From an uncultured Acidimicrobiales bacterium (GTDB taxonomy: Bacteria; Actinomycetota; Acidimicrobiia; Acidimicrobiales; SZUA-35), in NCBI GenBank assembly GCA_937997485.1, contig CALKTH010000060.1:1-64000 (forward strand): 64,000 nt of DNA, in the 5' to 3' direction. The position numbers and the translations under genes are program-made. The notes under the pieces were generated by a model. That model ran no database searches, was not told the DNA's origin, and saw only the letters and a list, made by a program, of their open reading frames with translations. Shown here one piece after another: positions 55,429 to 63,039 of the stretch (position 1 is its first letter; every line of letters starts with the position of its first letter).

Positions 55429-57993
55429 TCACTCGGTGACTCGGTCGTAGTACTCCTCGGACCCCGCCAGCTCCATCGCGAGGCGGATGTCGTCAATACG
55501 GTCCAACTGGTCGGACCAGAAGACGAGTCCCTCCGGGTCGGGCGCTCGGCCGAGGAACTCTTGGTAGAGACCTCGCACGCGGCGCTCCTTGGATTCTGGC
55601 GACTGGTAGAAGCCCAGCGTGACACCGGTCAAACTGAGGCGTCCGCTCTCGATGGCCTCGACCCAACTGGCGAGACCCTGAGCATCAGGCTCGCGTCCCA
55701 GCAGTTCGCGATACAGACGTCGCACGTAGCCCCGAGTTGAGCCGGACGACTCGAAGTACTCCGGAGATCCGTAGAAGGCCGCACCAAGATCCTGGGTGCG
55801 GAATCCGTTGCGCAGCTGCGCGAGCCAGAAACGACTGCCATCGGGATCGGGATCACGGCCGAGCACATCTCGATACATCTCACGAAGAATGGCGCCCGCC
55901 CAGGCGTCGGAGGTAGCCAGCTCTTCGACGATGATTGCCGTCGATTCCTCGTCGAGCCGTGCGCCATAGTGGTCCGCCTCCACCGCCAGGGCATCGCGGC
56001 CTAGGAAGTTCGTCAGCAGCGCATCCGCATACTTCACGTCATCGACATCAGCGCCGTAGTCCCAGCCGATCACCGCGGCGTCGAAGGCCGTTGGGACGCC
56101 GACGGTCGTGCTGAGCGCACCGGCACGGCGTTCTTGGCCGAAGCGGATGTAACGACCTTCCGCATCGAGTATCCAGCCGCCGTATTCCCCGCCGGTGACG
56201 ATGGCCCGAGGCGAGGCGACGGCAGTTTCTGGCTGCCATGGCGGTGCTCCCCCGAAGGAGTGAAGACGACCGGAGCGATCGAGCACCCATCCGCTCGAGG
56301 GAGTCCGAAGGGCGACGTCGATCGCGTCGACGGATTGGCCGATCGACGCAGCGGGGGTACCCCGGATCGGGAACAACCCACCGGCTCGGTCCATCACGTA
56401 GCCCCGGCCGTCGGGGGTCATGGCCAAACGCAACGCCTGCCCCACAACGGGTTTCACCGGCGCTGTCCGGTCCGTTGCTCCACCGAAGTGGTAGATCCGG
56501 CCGTCCTCCTCCAGAACCCAGCCCCGACCACCATCGGTGCCGGCCGACCAGTCGACGACCTGTCGAGAACCCGCCGGGCGGGCAGACGTACTGGGAGCAC
56601 CTCCGAAGGCGACGAGGGAGCCGTTGGAAAGCAAGACTTGACCGGCGCCATTGCGGCCGTCGATCGCTGTCACCTCAGCTCCTTGGGGCAGTGAAATGCT
56701 GCGAACCGGGCTGGCGGATCCGCCGAAACGCAGGCCACCGGCGGTGTCGAGCGTGACGAGCGCTGGTCCGTGCTCGGGTCGACGATCACCAGGAACGGGT
56801 GGCGGACTCGCTCGGTGCGCATCCAACAACGGGGCGAGCATGGGAGCAACAGACGGGGTGGTCAGCGTGCCAGGACAAGATGTCACACCGAGCTCATGGT
56901 GGCTGACAATGGCTGGAACCTGCACCCATGCGCCTGGGGCGTGGCGTTGCGGCCCGGTTGTTGACCGGTTCTTGAGCCAGGCCAGACCTGCCGGATCTAC
57001 CCCGTGCAGCGCCAGCTTCCAACGAGCAACAGCCTGCACGGCGGTCAAGGACTCTCGAGACGGCGAGACCGCGGCAGGACTCGCTCCGCGCTGATGCTGG
57101 CCAAGCAGGGCCACACCGACGGTCCATGTGTTGAATCCCTTGACGTGACCACCGATGACCGGATCATCAGCACTATCGGTCCGTGCTTCCCAGATCCCGC
57201 CGAAACGATCGACCACGAAGTTGTAGGCGATGTCGCACCAGCCCCGATTGACGGTGTGGAAGCGATAGATACCGCGCAAGAGATCGTCGACCTGGGAGGC
57301 GGCATAGGAGTTCGTGTTGACGGTGTGGTGCACGACGACCGCCCGAATGTTCTCCGCCGTTTGCGGGCCGTCCTCGCAACCCTCGTTGTCGAACGCCCAT
57401 CCGCCGGTGGTCCACGCCTCTCGGAGGTTCATTGTGGGGCGACCATCGGTGACCGCTCGGGCTGGATCCGCCGGACGTTGATCGTTCGAGGTCAGGGCTT
57501 CCAATCGCAGGGCCGTTGGCGCACCTGCCACCACTCGCACCTCAACGGATTCCGCGTCATCCCCAATCCATATCGGTCCGGCCACGGCGTTCGCCGGTCC
57601 ACTTCCCTCTTCCCCCGGCAGGCCGTCTGGCGCGTCCTCGGTCTCGATCGCTACGTCGACCCACTCACTCCACTCCCCAGCGTTCTTACTGCGAAGCGCA
57701 AGGACCGCATCGGTGGCATCGGTCTCGACGACCAACATCTCTGGTGCATTCGCCAACGCGATCTCGCTCCCGCCCTCGGCGGTCGAGAAGGCCACCCGTC
57801 CATCCGCTCCGGTCGGGGCCGCAGGCAGGGCGAGCTCAATCGTCTCGACGACGAACGACCCCTCGTCAACGACGTTTCGAGCGGTAACTCGGGCGCGCTG
57901 AGGCGACGCTTCGGCGGGAATCACGGCCAGTGACAGCCCAGCGGCGGCGACACTGAGAGCGAGCGTTGCGAGTTTTCGGGGTAGCGAAAGCAC
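55429..57993 (-). CDS. Secreted N-acetylmuramoyl-L-alanine amidase with propeller-like and DUF4214 domains
   Basis: About 854 residues. After a signal peptide (to about 31) and a beta-rich domain there is an amidase_2/PGRP domain (about 185-395) with zinc histidines in VVVHHTVNTN and SHHELGVTSCPG, and the YNFVVDRFGGIWEAR strand. Next comes a tandem WVLxxxGRxHxFG repeat region (about 415-655) that looks like a beta-propeller. The final about 190 residues are DUF4214-type repeats like those of the next gene. It should remove stem peptides from glycan strands. Start is GTG 57993 or TTG 57999. The SpoIID gene follows after 132 bases. Confidence 0.88.
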   Translation of the reverse strand: MLSLPRKLATLALSVAAAGLSLAVIPAEASPQRARVTARNVVDEGSFVVETIELALPAAPTGADGRVAFSTAEGGSEIALANAPEMLVVETDATDAVLALRSKNAGEWSEWVDVAIETEDAPDGLPGEEGSGPANAVAGPIWIGDDAESVEVRVVAGAPTALRLEALTSNDQRPADPARAVTDGRPTMNLREAWTTGGWAFDNEGCEDGPQTAENIRAVVVHHTVNTNSYAASQVDDLLRGIYRFHTVNRGWCDIAYNFVVDRFGGIWEARTDSADDPVIGGHVKGFNTWTVGVALLGQHQRGASPAAVSPSRESLTAVQAVARWKLALHGVDPAGLAWLKNRSTTGPQRHAPGAWVQVPAIVSHHELGVTSCPGTLTTPSVAPMLAPLLDAHRASPPPVPGDRRPEHGPALVTLDTAGGLRFGGSASPVRSISLPQGAEVTAIDGRNGAGQVLLSNGSLVAFGGAPSTSARPAGSRQVVDWSAGTDGGRGWVLEEDGRIYHFGGATDRTAPVKPVVGQALRLAMTPDGRGYVMDRAGGLFPIRGTPAASIGQSVDAIDVALRTPSSGWVLDRSGRLHSFGGAPPWQPETAVASPRAIVTGGEYGGWILDAEGRYIRFGQERRAGALSTTVGVPTAFDAAVIGWDYGADVDDVKYADALLTNFLGRDALAVEADHYGARLDEESTAIIVEELATSDAWAGAILREMYRDVLGRDPDPDGSRFWLAQLRNGFRTQDLGAAFYGSPEYFESSGSTRGYVRRLYRELLGREPDAQGLASWVEAIESGRLSLTGVTLGFYQSPESKERRVRGLYQEFLGRAPDPEGLVFWSDQLDRIDDIRLAMELAGSEEYYDRVTE

Positions 57994-58032
57994 GACCAAC
58001 GAACGGTAGTCGGACCGACACTCTTCGTGGTG

Positions 58033-59199
58033 TCAGGCGCCGGCGAACACGGCCTGGCAGCTCCCGGCAAGATCGACGATCTCGATGCGATCCCGATTGT
58101 CGTACGTGACCTCGTTGGCCGGATCGACGGGGACCTCGTACTCGCGGAACGCCAGCTCGAGCGCGTCGAAGGTCACCAACCGACCCCGAAGGCTGTCGCC
58201 GATGCCAAGCAGCAACTTGATTGCTTCGAGCGCCTGGAGGCAACCGATGATGCCAGGTAGCACCCCGAGCACTCCGGCCTCGGAGCAGTTGGGGGCCAGC
58301 TCCGCCGGCGGCGCTTGGGGCTGAAGATCACGATACGTCGGGCCGTCGAGCGGATCGAAGACCGTGACCTGCCCTTCGAACCGGAAGATGGAGCCGTGCA
58401 CCACCGGGATGCCTGCCTTCACCGATGCGTCGTTCAAGAGGTAACGGCTTGGGAAGTTGTCTGCGCCGTCGACGATCACGTCGTACCCGGTGATGATGTC
58501 GAGCACGTTGTCCGCCGACAGGCGAACGTCGTGGGCGGTCACGGTGATGTCGGGATTCATACCTTCGATGGTCTGTCGCGCCGACGCCACCTTGGCCTGT
58601 CCGATGCGGTCGGTCCCGTGAAGAATCTGTCGCTGCAGGTTGGACGCATCGACAACGTCCATGTCGACGATGCCAAGCGTTCCCACGCCCGCCGCGGCGA
58701 GGTAAAGAGCCGCTGGTGATCCAAGCCCGCCAGCCCCAAGCAGCAGTACCTTGGCGCCCAGCAACCGCTGCTGACCGGCTTCCCCGACCTCGGGCAAGAG
58801 CAGGTGCCTGCTGTATCGCAGACGTTGATCGGCATCGAGCAGCGCCGGCACTTCCCACGGTCGACCTTCGGTCTTCCATTTCTCGAACCCACCGTCCATG
58901 GACCGAACGTCGGCGTATCCAAGCTCCATCATCGAGGCGGCGGCGAAGGCGGATCGCACGCCACCAGCACAGTGCACAACGATCGTCGCCGCTTTGTCCG
59001 GCAACTGTGCCTCGACCTGCGCCTCGAGATTGCCTCGCACGATGGTGACCGCTCCGGGGATGACCCCCTGCGCAACTTCGTCGGGCTCACGAACATCGAG
59101 GACGATTGAACCCCCGGCCCGCAGCGAGGCTGCGGCCTCCGTATCGATCTCGGTGATCGACGCCTTCGTGGCGGCCAGAAGCTCTCGGAACGACGACAT
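58033..59199 (-). CDS. moeB: MoeB/ThiF-type adenylyltransferase with N-terminal rhodanese
   Basis: A 388-residue protein. The first about 115 residues are a rhodanese domain with its active cysteine, Cys77, in VVHCAGGVRS. Residues about 120-388 are a ThiF/MoeB domain: nucleotide loop LLLGAGGLGSPAALYL (155-160 core), DMDVVDASNLQRQ and NCSEAGVLGVLPG, where relatives have a catalytic cysteine. It activates the C-terminus of MoaD- or ThiS-like sulfur carriers and can transfer sulfur. The usual MoeZ order is the reverse (rhodanese last). The CxxC zinc pairs of E. coli MoeB are not seen. ATG start. Confidence 0.9.
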   Translation of the reverse strand: MSSFRELLAATKASITEIDTEAAASLRAGGSIVLDVREPDEVAQGVIPGAVTIVRGNLEAQVEAQLPDKAATIVVHCAGGVRSAFAAASMMELGYADVRSMDGGFEKWKTEGRPWEVPALLDADQRLRYSRHLLLPEVGEAGQQRLLGAKVLLLGAGGLGSPAALYLAAAGVGTLGIVDMDVVDASNLQRQILHGTDRIGQAKVASARQTIEGMNPDITVTAHDVRLSADNVLDIITGYDVIVDGADNFPSRYLLNDASVKAGIPVVHGSIFRFEGQVTVFDPLDGPTYRDLQPQAPPAELAPNCSEAGVLGVLPGIIGCLQALEAIKLLLGIGDSLRGRLVTFDALELAFREYEVPVDPANEVTYDNRDRIEIVDLAGSCQAVFAGA

Positions 59200-59242
59200 C
59201 TGGCCAGTCTGTCACCACAACGGGCGGGTCACGCCCGCAGGC

Positions 59243-60007
59243 TCAGTCGGTCGATGCACGACCGAACAGTGGCGGGAGGATCTCGCTGATCGAACCGCGC
59301 AGCACGACGTCGCCGAGATCGTCCATTTCGGTTGGGCTGCCGTTGATGATGATGATCGTCGCGCCCAGCGATTTTGCGATCGGCACGACGTTGGCGATCG
59401 GGTACACGGCGAGAGTCGAGCCGATGGCTATCAAGACATCGCACGAACGAGCGGCCACTTCGGCTCGCTGAAGATCGGCCGCAACCAGGCTCTGCCCGAA
59501 GCTAATGGTGGCCGACTTCAACATGCCCCCGCAGTCTTCACAGGCCGGGTCCTCCTCGCCCGAGCGGACGCGGTCGAGCGCAACCTCCATGGGATCCCGA
59601 TAGTCGCAGGAGAGGCACACAACCTCCCGAACCGAACCGTGCACCTCGATGATTCGATCGGGGTCCGAGCCCGCTCGATGGTGAAGCCCGTCGATGTTCT
59701 GTGTGATCAACGTGTGCAACACACCGCGCTCCTCGAGCTGCACGAGCGCCCGATGGCCAGCGTTCGGCTCCGCTTCCCAAATCGGTGACGTCAGACGGTT
59801 CTGCCATGCTCGCTTCCGCACCTCGACGTCCTCGACGTAGTGCTGCAGCGTCGCTTGTTTCTCGGCTCCCGGATTCTTCGTCCACACACCCTTCGGGCCG
59901 CGAAAGTCGGGGATGGCAGAGTCGGTCGAGATGCCAGCGCCAGTCAAGACCACAACACGGTCCGCTGCGTCGAGCATGGTCACTGCATCGGAGAGTCCGG
60001 GAACCAT
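59243..60007 (-). CDS. cobB: Sir2-family NAD-dependent deacylase
   Basis: A 254-residue sirtuin. It has the NAD loop VVLTGAGISTDSAIPDFRG, the TQNIDGLHHRAG and EVHGS catalytic blocks (the His is the base), four zinc cysteines in CLSCDYRD and CEDCGG, and IAIGSTLAVYP. It removes acyl groups from lysines using NAD, for example from acyl-CoA synthetases. ATG 60007. It lies 43 bases upstream of the rhodanese-MoeB gene on the same strand and is divergent from the unknown gene at 60067. Confidence 0.95.
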   Translation of the reverse strand: MVPGLSDAVTMLDAADRVVVLTGAGISTDSAIPDFRGPKGVWTKNPGAEKQATLQHYVEDVEVRKRAWQNRLTSPIWEAEPNAGHRALVQLEERGVLHTLITQNIDGLHHRAGSDPDRIIEVHGSVREVVCLSCDYRDPMEVALDRVRSGEEDPACEDCGGMLKSATISFGQSLVAADLQRAEVAARSCDVLIAIGSTLAVYPIANVVPIAKSLGATIIIINGSPTEMDDLGDVVLRGSISEILPPLFGRASTD

Positions 60008-60042
60008 GGCCCGAGCGTACCGGTCAACCTCTTGTGCTTTTG

Positions 60043-60058
60043 TTTACGTTCATTTACG
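60043..60058. promoter_or_regulatory. 10-bp-phased TTTACG direct repeat, second locus
   Basis: GTTTACG and ATTTACG occur with TTTACG at 60043 and 60053, exactly ten bases apart, in the AT-rich gap between the sirtuin start and the unknown gene at 60067. The same spacing and core appear at 26044-26068. It lies eight bases before ATG 60067, or about 70 bases before the alternative ATG 60127, where it would sit in the promoter. The binding protein is unknown. Confidence 0.45.
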
Positions 60059-60066
60059 CTCAACAG

Positions 60067-60558
60067 ATGCTTACGAACAACAATGGTTCTGAGAAGTCCG
60101 AAGATCGACGGCCACGCACGGAGGCCATGACCTTCCCCGAACCCGTGCTCGTGGTTCGTCCGCTTCGAGATCCGGTCATCGACCTCGTCGGGCACGATCC
60201 TCGTTCCCGCTATGTCGAACAGTTCTGGCTCTCCATTCTGGGCCCGTCGGCAACCCTGCTCGTCCGCCGGCTCGCTCACGGTCTGGCTGAGCATCCGGAT
60301 GGATTCGATCTCGACACCGAGGCGTGCGCTCGGGAGCTCGGTCTCGGCACCAAGGGCGGCAAGCACAGCCCGTTTTGGCGAGCACTGGATCGCATCTGCC
60401 GTTTCGGTGTCGCCCAGCGCAGCGGTGACATGCTGCAGCCTCGCACCATGCTCCCAACACTCTCGCTCCGACAGATCAAGCGGTTGCCCCCTCACTTGCA
60501 AGTGGCACACGAGGCCTGGGCCACCGATGAGTTGAGCCGGCACGAACGCGCCGCGTGA
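60067..60558 (+). CDS. Unknown winged-helix-like protein
   Basis: A 163-residue protein from ATG 60067, or 143 residues from ATG 60127, which has GGAGG two bases before it. The main part begins PVLVVRPLRDPVIDLVGHD and runs through RSRYVEQFWLSILGPSATLL, a helical region, to FGVAQRSGDMLQPRTMLPTL and a KRLPPHLQVAHEAW end. The helix-turn and basic wing pattern suggests a winged helix, but no family is certain. I recall similar unnamed proteins in other actinobacteria. It is divergent from the sirtuin and has 10-bp-phased TTTACG repeats directly upstream. Confidence 0.65.
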   Translation: MLTNNNGSEKSEDRRPRTEAMTFPEPVLVVRPLRDPVIDLVGHDPRSRYVEQFWLSILGPSATLLVRRLAHGLAEHPDGFDLDTEACARELGLGTKGGKHSPFWRALDRICRFGVAQRSGDMLQPRTMLPTLSLRQIKRLPPHLQVAHEAWATDELSRHERAA

Positions 60559-60606
60559 AGCGCAGCAACGATCCGTTGAGCTGGCCACTGGTAGGGTCCG
60601 ACCTCG

Positions 60607-61413
60607 ATGAGCCAGGTCCCCAACGCACGCCAAGCCCTGGCCCCGCTGGCCAGAAGCGTCCGCTCCCGACTCTGGGCCACGGCGGCATTGCGTCCACCTC
60701 GCGCCGCGATCGATGACGCCGTGATCGAGCTGCTGACCGACACGAGCAAGAATCGCCGATACGACCTGCAAACCTCGGCCATCATCACCCGAGTCATGGG
60801 CCCGACGTCGCTCGGCATCGACATCGGAGCTCATGTGGGCGACATTCTCCGGCGCATGGTCGACGTCGCTCCCGACGTACGTCATCTTGCGTTCGAACCG
60901 CTCCCTCACCTCGCCGCCGGGCTCCGACAGCACTTTCCAAGCGTCGACGTGCACCAAGTTGCACTCGTCGCCAACCCGCGTGGAGCGGTGGAGTTTCATC
61001 ACGTGGCCAGCAATCCCGGCTACAGCGGTCTACGCGAGCGGCGATATGACCGACCCGACGAGACGATCGAGAAGATCACGGTCGACACCGCCCGGCTCGA
61101 CGACATCGTCGACTCCAAGTCGGCACCGGAGCTGATCAAACTCGACGTCGAAGGCGCCGAGCTTGGCGTCTTGGAAGGGGCAACGTCCACCATCGGTCGT
61201 GCCCGCCCAGTCATCGTGTTTGAGCACGGACTGGGAGCCTCAGACCGGTACGGCACGACCCCCGAAGCTGTGCACGACTTCTTTGCCGCCCACGACATGG
61301 ACGTGTCGCTCCCAGCCACCTGGCTCGAACACGGGCCCCCGCTGTCGAGGGAGCAGCTGGGTGATCAGTTCCATCGCGGGGCGAACTTCTACTTCGTCGC
61401 CTCGCCGAGCTGA
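60607..61413 (+). CDS. FkbM-family methyltransferase
   Basis: A 268-residue SAM-dependent methyltransferase. Motif I is LGIDIGAHVGDILRRMV, and the FkbM-specific LIKLDVEGAELGVLEGA block is intact; a final GANFYFVA strand closes the fold. Members O-methylate sugars and polyketides, and are frequent in surface-glycan loci. ATG 60607. It converges on the polyprenyl sugar transferase gene; a 16-bp tandem repeat fills the gap and begins at its stop codon. Confidence 0.9.
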   Translation: MSQVPNARQALAPLARSVRSRLWATAALRPPRAAIDDAVIELLTDTSKNRRYDLQTSAIITRVMGPTSLGIDIGAHVGDILRRMVDVAPDVRHLAFEPLPHLAAGLRQHFPSVDVHQVALVANPRGAVEFHHVASNPGYSGLRERRYDRPDETIEKITVDTARLDDIVDSKSAPELIKLDVEGAELGVLEGATSTIGRARPVIVFEHGLGASDRYGTTPEAVHDFFAAHDMDVSLPATWLEHGPPLSREQLGDQFHRGANFYFVASPS

Positions 61414-61488
61414 GCACAGTCGTCCGTAGGCACAGTCGCTAGTAAGCACAGTCGCTAGTAAGCACCGTCGCTAGTAAGCACCGTCGCT
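61411..61488. repeat. 16-bp tandem repeat across the 3' end of the sugar transferase gene
   Basis: About five copies. Read on the minus strand the unit is AGCGACGGTGCTTACT: perfect at 61473-61488 and 61457-61472, with one change at 61441-61456, a 3-base shorter copy at 61428-61440 and a diverged copy to 61411. The first copy encodes the last residues SDGAY of the transferase. The stop codon TAG at 61471-61473 is made from the last T of one copy and the first AG of the next. Confidence 0.85.
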
Positions 61489-62913
61489 CTTGAGGACGGC
61501 GGGGATGGTCTTGGCCAGGATCGCAAGGTCGACAACGAGCGACCAGTTATCGACGTAGTAGAGGTCGAGGCGGGTGTACTCCTCGAACGTGGTGCTGCTC
61601 CGACCGGAGACCTGCCACATGCCAGTGATGCCAGGCTTGACCCGCAGGCGGCCGTAGAGATCGGCGTCCCACTCCGCCATTTCCGAGGCCAGCGCCGGCC
61701 GGGGACCGACCAGGCTCATCTCACCGCGAACCACGTTCCACAGCTGTGGCAGCTCATCGAGCGATGTCTTGCGGAGGAAGGCGCCGGTCTTGGTGATGCG
61801 AGGATCGTCCTTCATCTTGAAGAGCGGTCCGGCTCCTTCATTGTGCTCCATGAGGTCGGCGAGGATCTCCTCGGCATTCACGACCATCGTCCGGAACTTG
61901 AGGACCTCGAACGGAATGCCATCCTTGCCCACTCGCGATTGGCGGAACACGATCGGGCCTTCGCTCCCTCGCTTGATCAGCAAGGCGAGCACGGCGAGCA
62001 CGGGCGAGGCAGCGAGCAGGGCGAGCGATGCGACCACGACATCGAAGGTCCGCTTGGCGACGGCACGCCAGCCATGACGCTGGACCGGCTCGACGTAGAC
62101 CACGGGGAATCGGCCAAGCGGCCGGACGGTGAGGCGCTTGGGGGCGATGTCAGCCAGGGTTGAACTCAGCTCGACGTGGATACCCGCATCAATGAGATCT
62201 CGGATGAGTCGGTTGCTGGCCTTGGTCTCGATCCCGGTGGCGGCAACGATGACACCGGTGGCGTTGGCGGCACGAGCAGCGGCAAGCACCGTCGTGACCA
62301 ACTGCTGCGGATTCTCGGCCTGTTTGGGGTCGATGGTTTCGACGATGTTGTAGCCAAGCTTCGGCTCCTCGGCGAACATGCGCTCGAGCTGTTCGCTCTC
62401 GTGGTTGTCGCCGATCATGAGGACGTCGCGCCGGAACTTTCCGGACACTCGCATCCGGTCGTAACGACGACGCATCACCTCGCGCTCGAGGGTGAGCGCC
62501 ACGGCAGCGAAGGCGACAGCCAGCACCAGCCACCAACGGCGGATCGACCAGTCGAACACGAAGCTCGAAACGGCAATCGACGCCGCAACCAGCATGCCGG
62601 CGTCAAAGATTCGGCGAACCTCGTCGGCTCGGCGCGTGATGAATCGGGCCGAGTACATGCGAGCCCGTCCGAACCAAAAGGCCCAGGCCAACAGCATCGC
62701 CACGGCCGCTGGGCGCCAGTCGCGCCCGCCGTCGACGAGGGCCGTCGCAGCGCCGATGCCGGCGGACGCGACGATGAGATCGATGACCACGTTCGTGGTC
62801 TTGATCTGGAATGTTTTCTTCGATGCGGTGCGGCGAGCGGGTTGCGCCAGAGCAGTCACATCTTCTTCGGTGAGCGCCACAGTGAGCGGTCCTTCGGGCA
62901 GGTGACGAGACAA
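61471..62913 (-). CDS. Polyprenyl-phosphate sugar-1-phosphate transferase (WbaP/CpsE type)
   Basis: A 480-residue membrane enzyme. About four N-terminal helices and a Rossmann-like CoA-binding-type region (about 40-265) precede a further transmembrane helix and the catalytic domain (about 275-480). The catalytic domain has KRTFDVVVASLALLAASP, VLKFRTMVVNAEE, KTSLDELPQLWNVVRGEMSLVGPRP and KPGITGMWQVSGRSS. The Asp-Glu of SLDELP is the usual catalytic pair. It transfers a hexose 1-phosphate to undecaprenyl phosphate and so should start the glycan that the upstream transferases extend. GTG/ATG start at 62913. Its C-terminus lies inside a tandem repeat. Confidence 0.94.
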   Translation of the reverse strand: MSRHLPEGPLTVALTEEDVTALAQPARRTASKKTFQIKTTNVVIDLIVASAGIGAATALVDGGRDWRPAAVAMLLAWAFWFGRARMYSARFITRRADEVRRIFDAGMLVAASIAVSSFVFDWSIRRWWLVLAVAFAAVALTLEREVMRRRYDRMRVSGKFRRDVLMIGDNHESEQLERMFAEEPKLGYNIVETIDPKQAENPQQLVTTVLAAARAANATGVIVAATGIETKASNRLIRDLIDAGIHVELSSTLADIAPKRLTVRPLGRFPVVYVEPVQRHGWRAVAKRTFDVVVASLALLAASPVLAVLALLIKRGSEGPIVFRQSRVGKDGIPFEVLKFRTMVVNAEEILADLMEHNEGAGPLFKMKDDPRITKTGAFLRKTSLDELPQLWNVVRGEMSLVGPRPALASEMAEWDADLYGRLRVKPGITGMWQVSGRSSTTFEEYTRLDLYYVDNWSLVVDLAILAKTIPAVLKSDGAY

Positions 62914-63039
62914 GAGCTTTCACACTTGCTGTCGGCACGATCGAGGGACGCCCTGAGATGTTTCGCGGTGAGAAGGGAATTCAGCCCACGCCTCGACCAT
63001 CAAGGATGGAGTGGCAGCTGTCGGCAGAGTTCGATTCGG

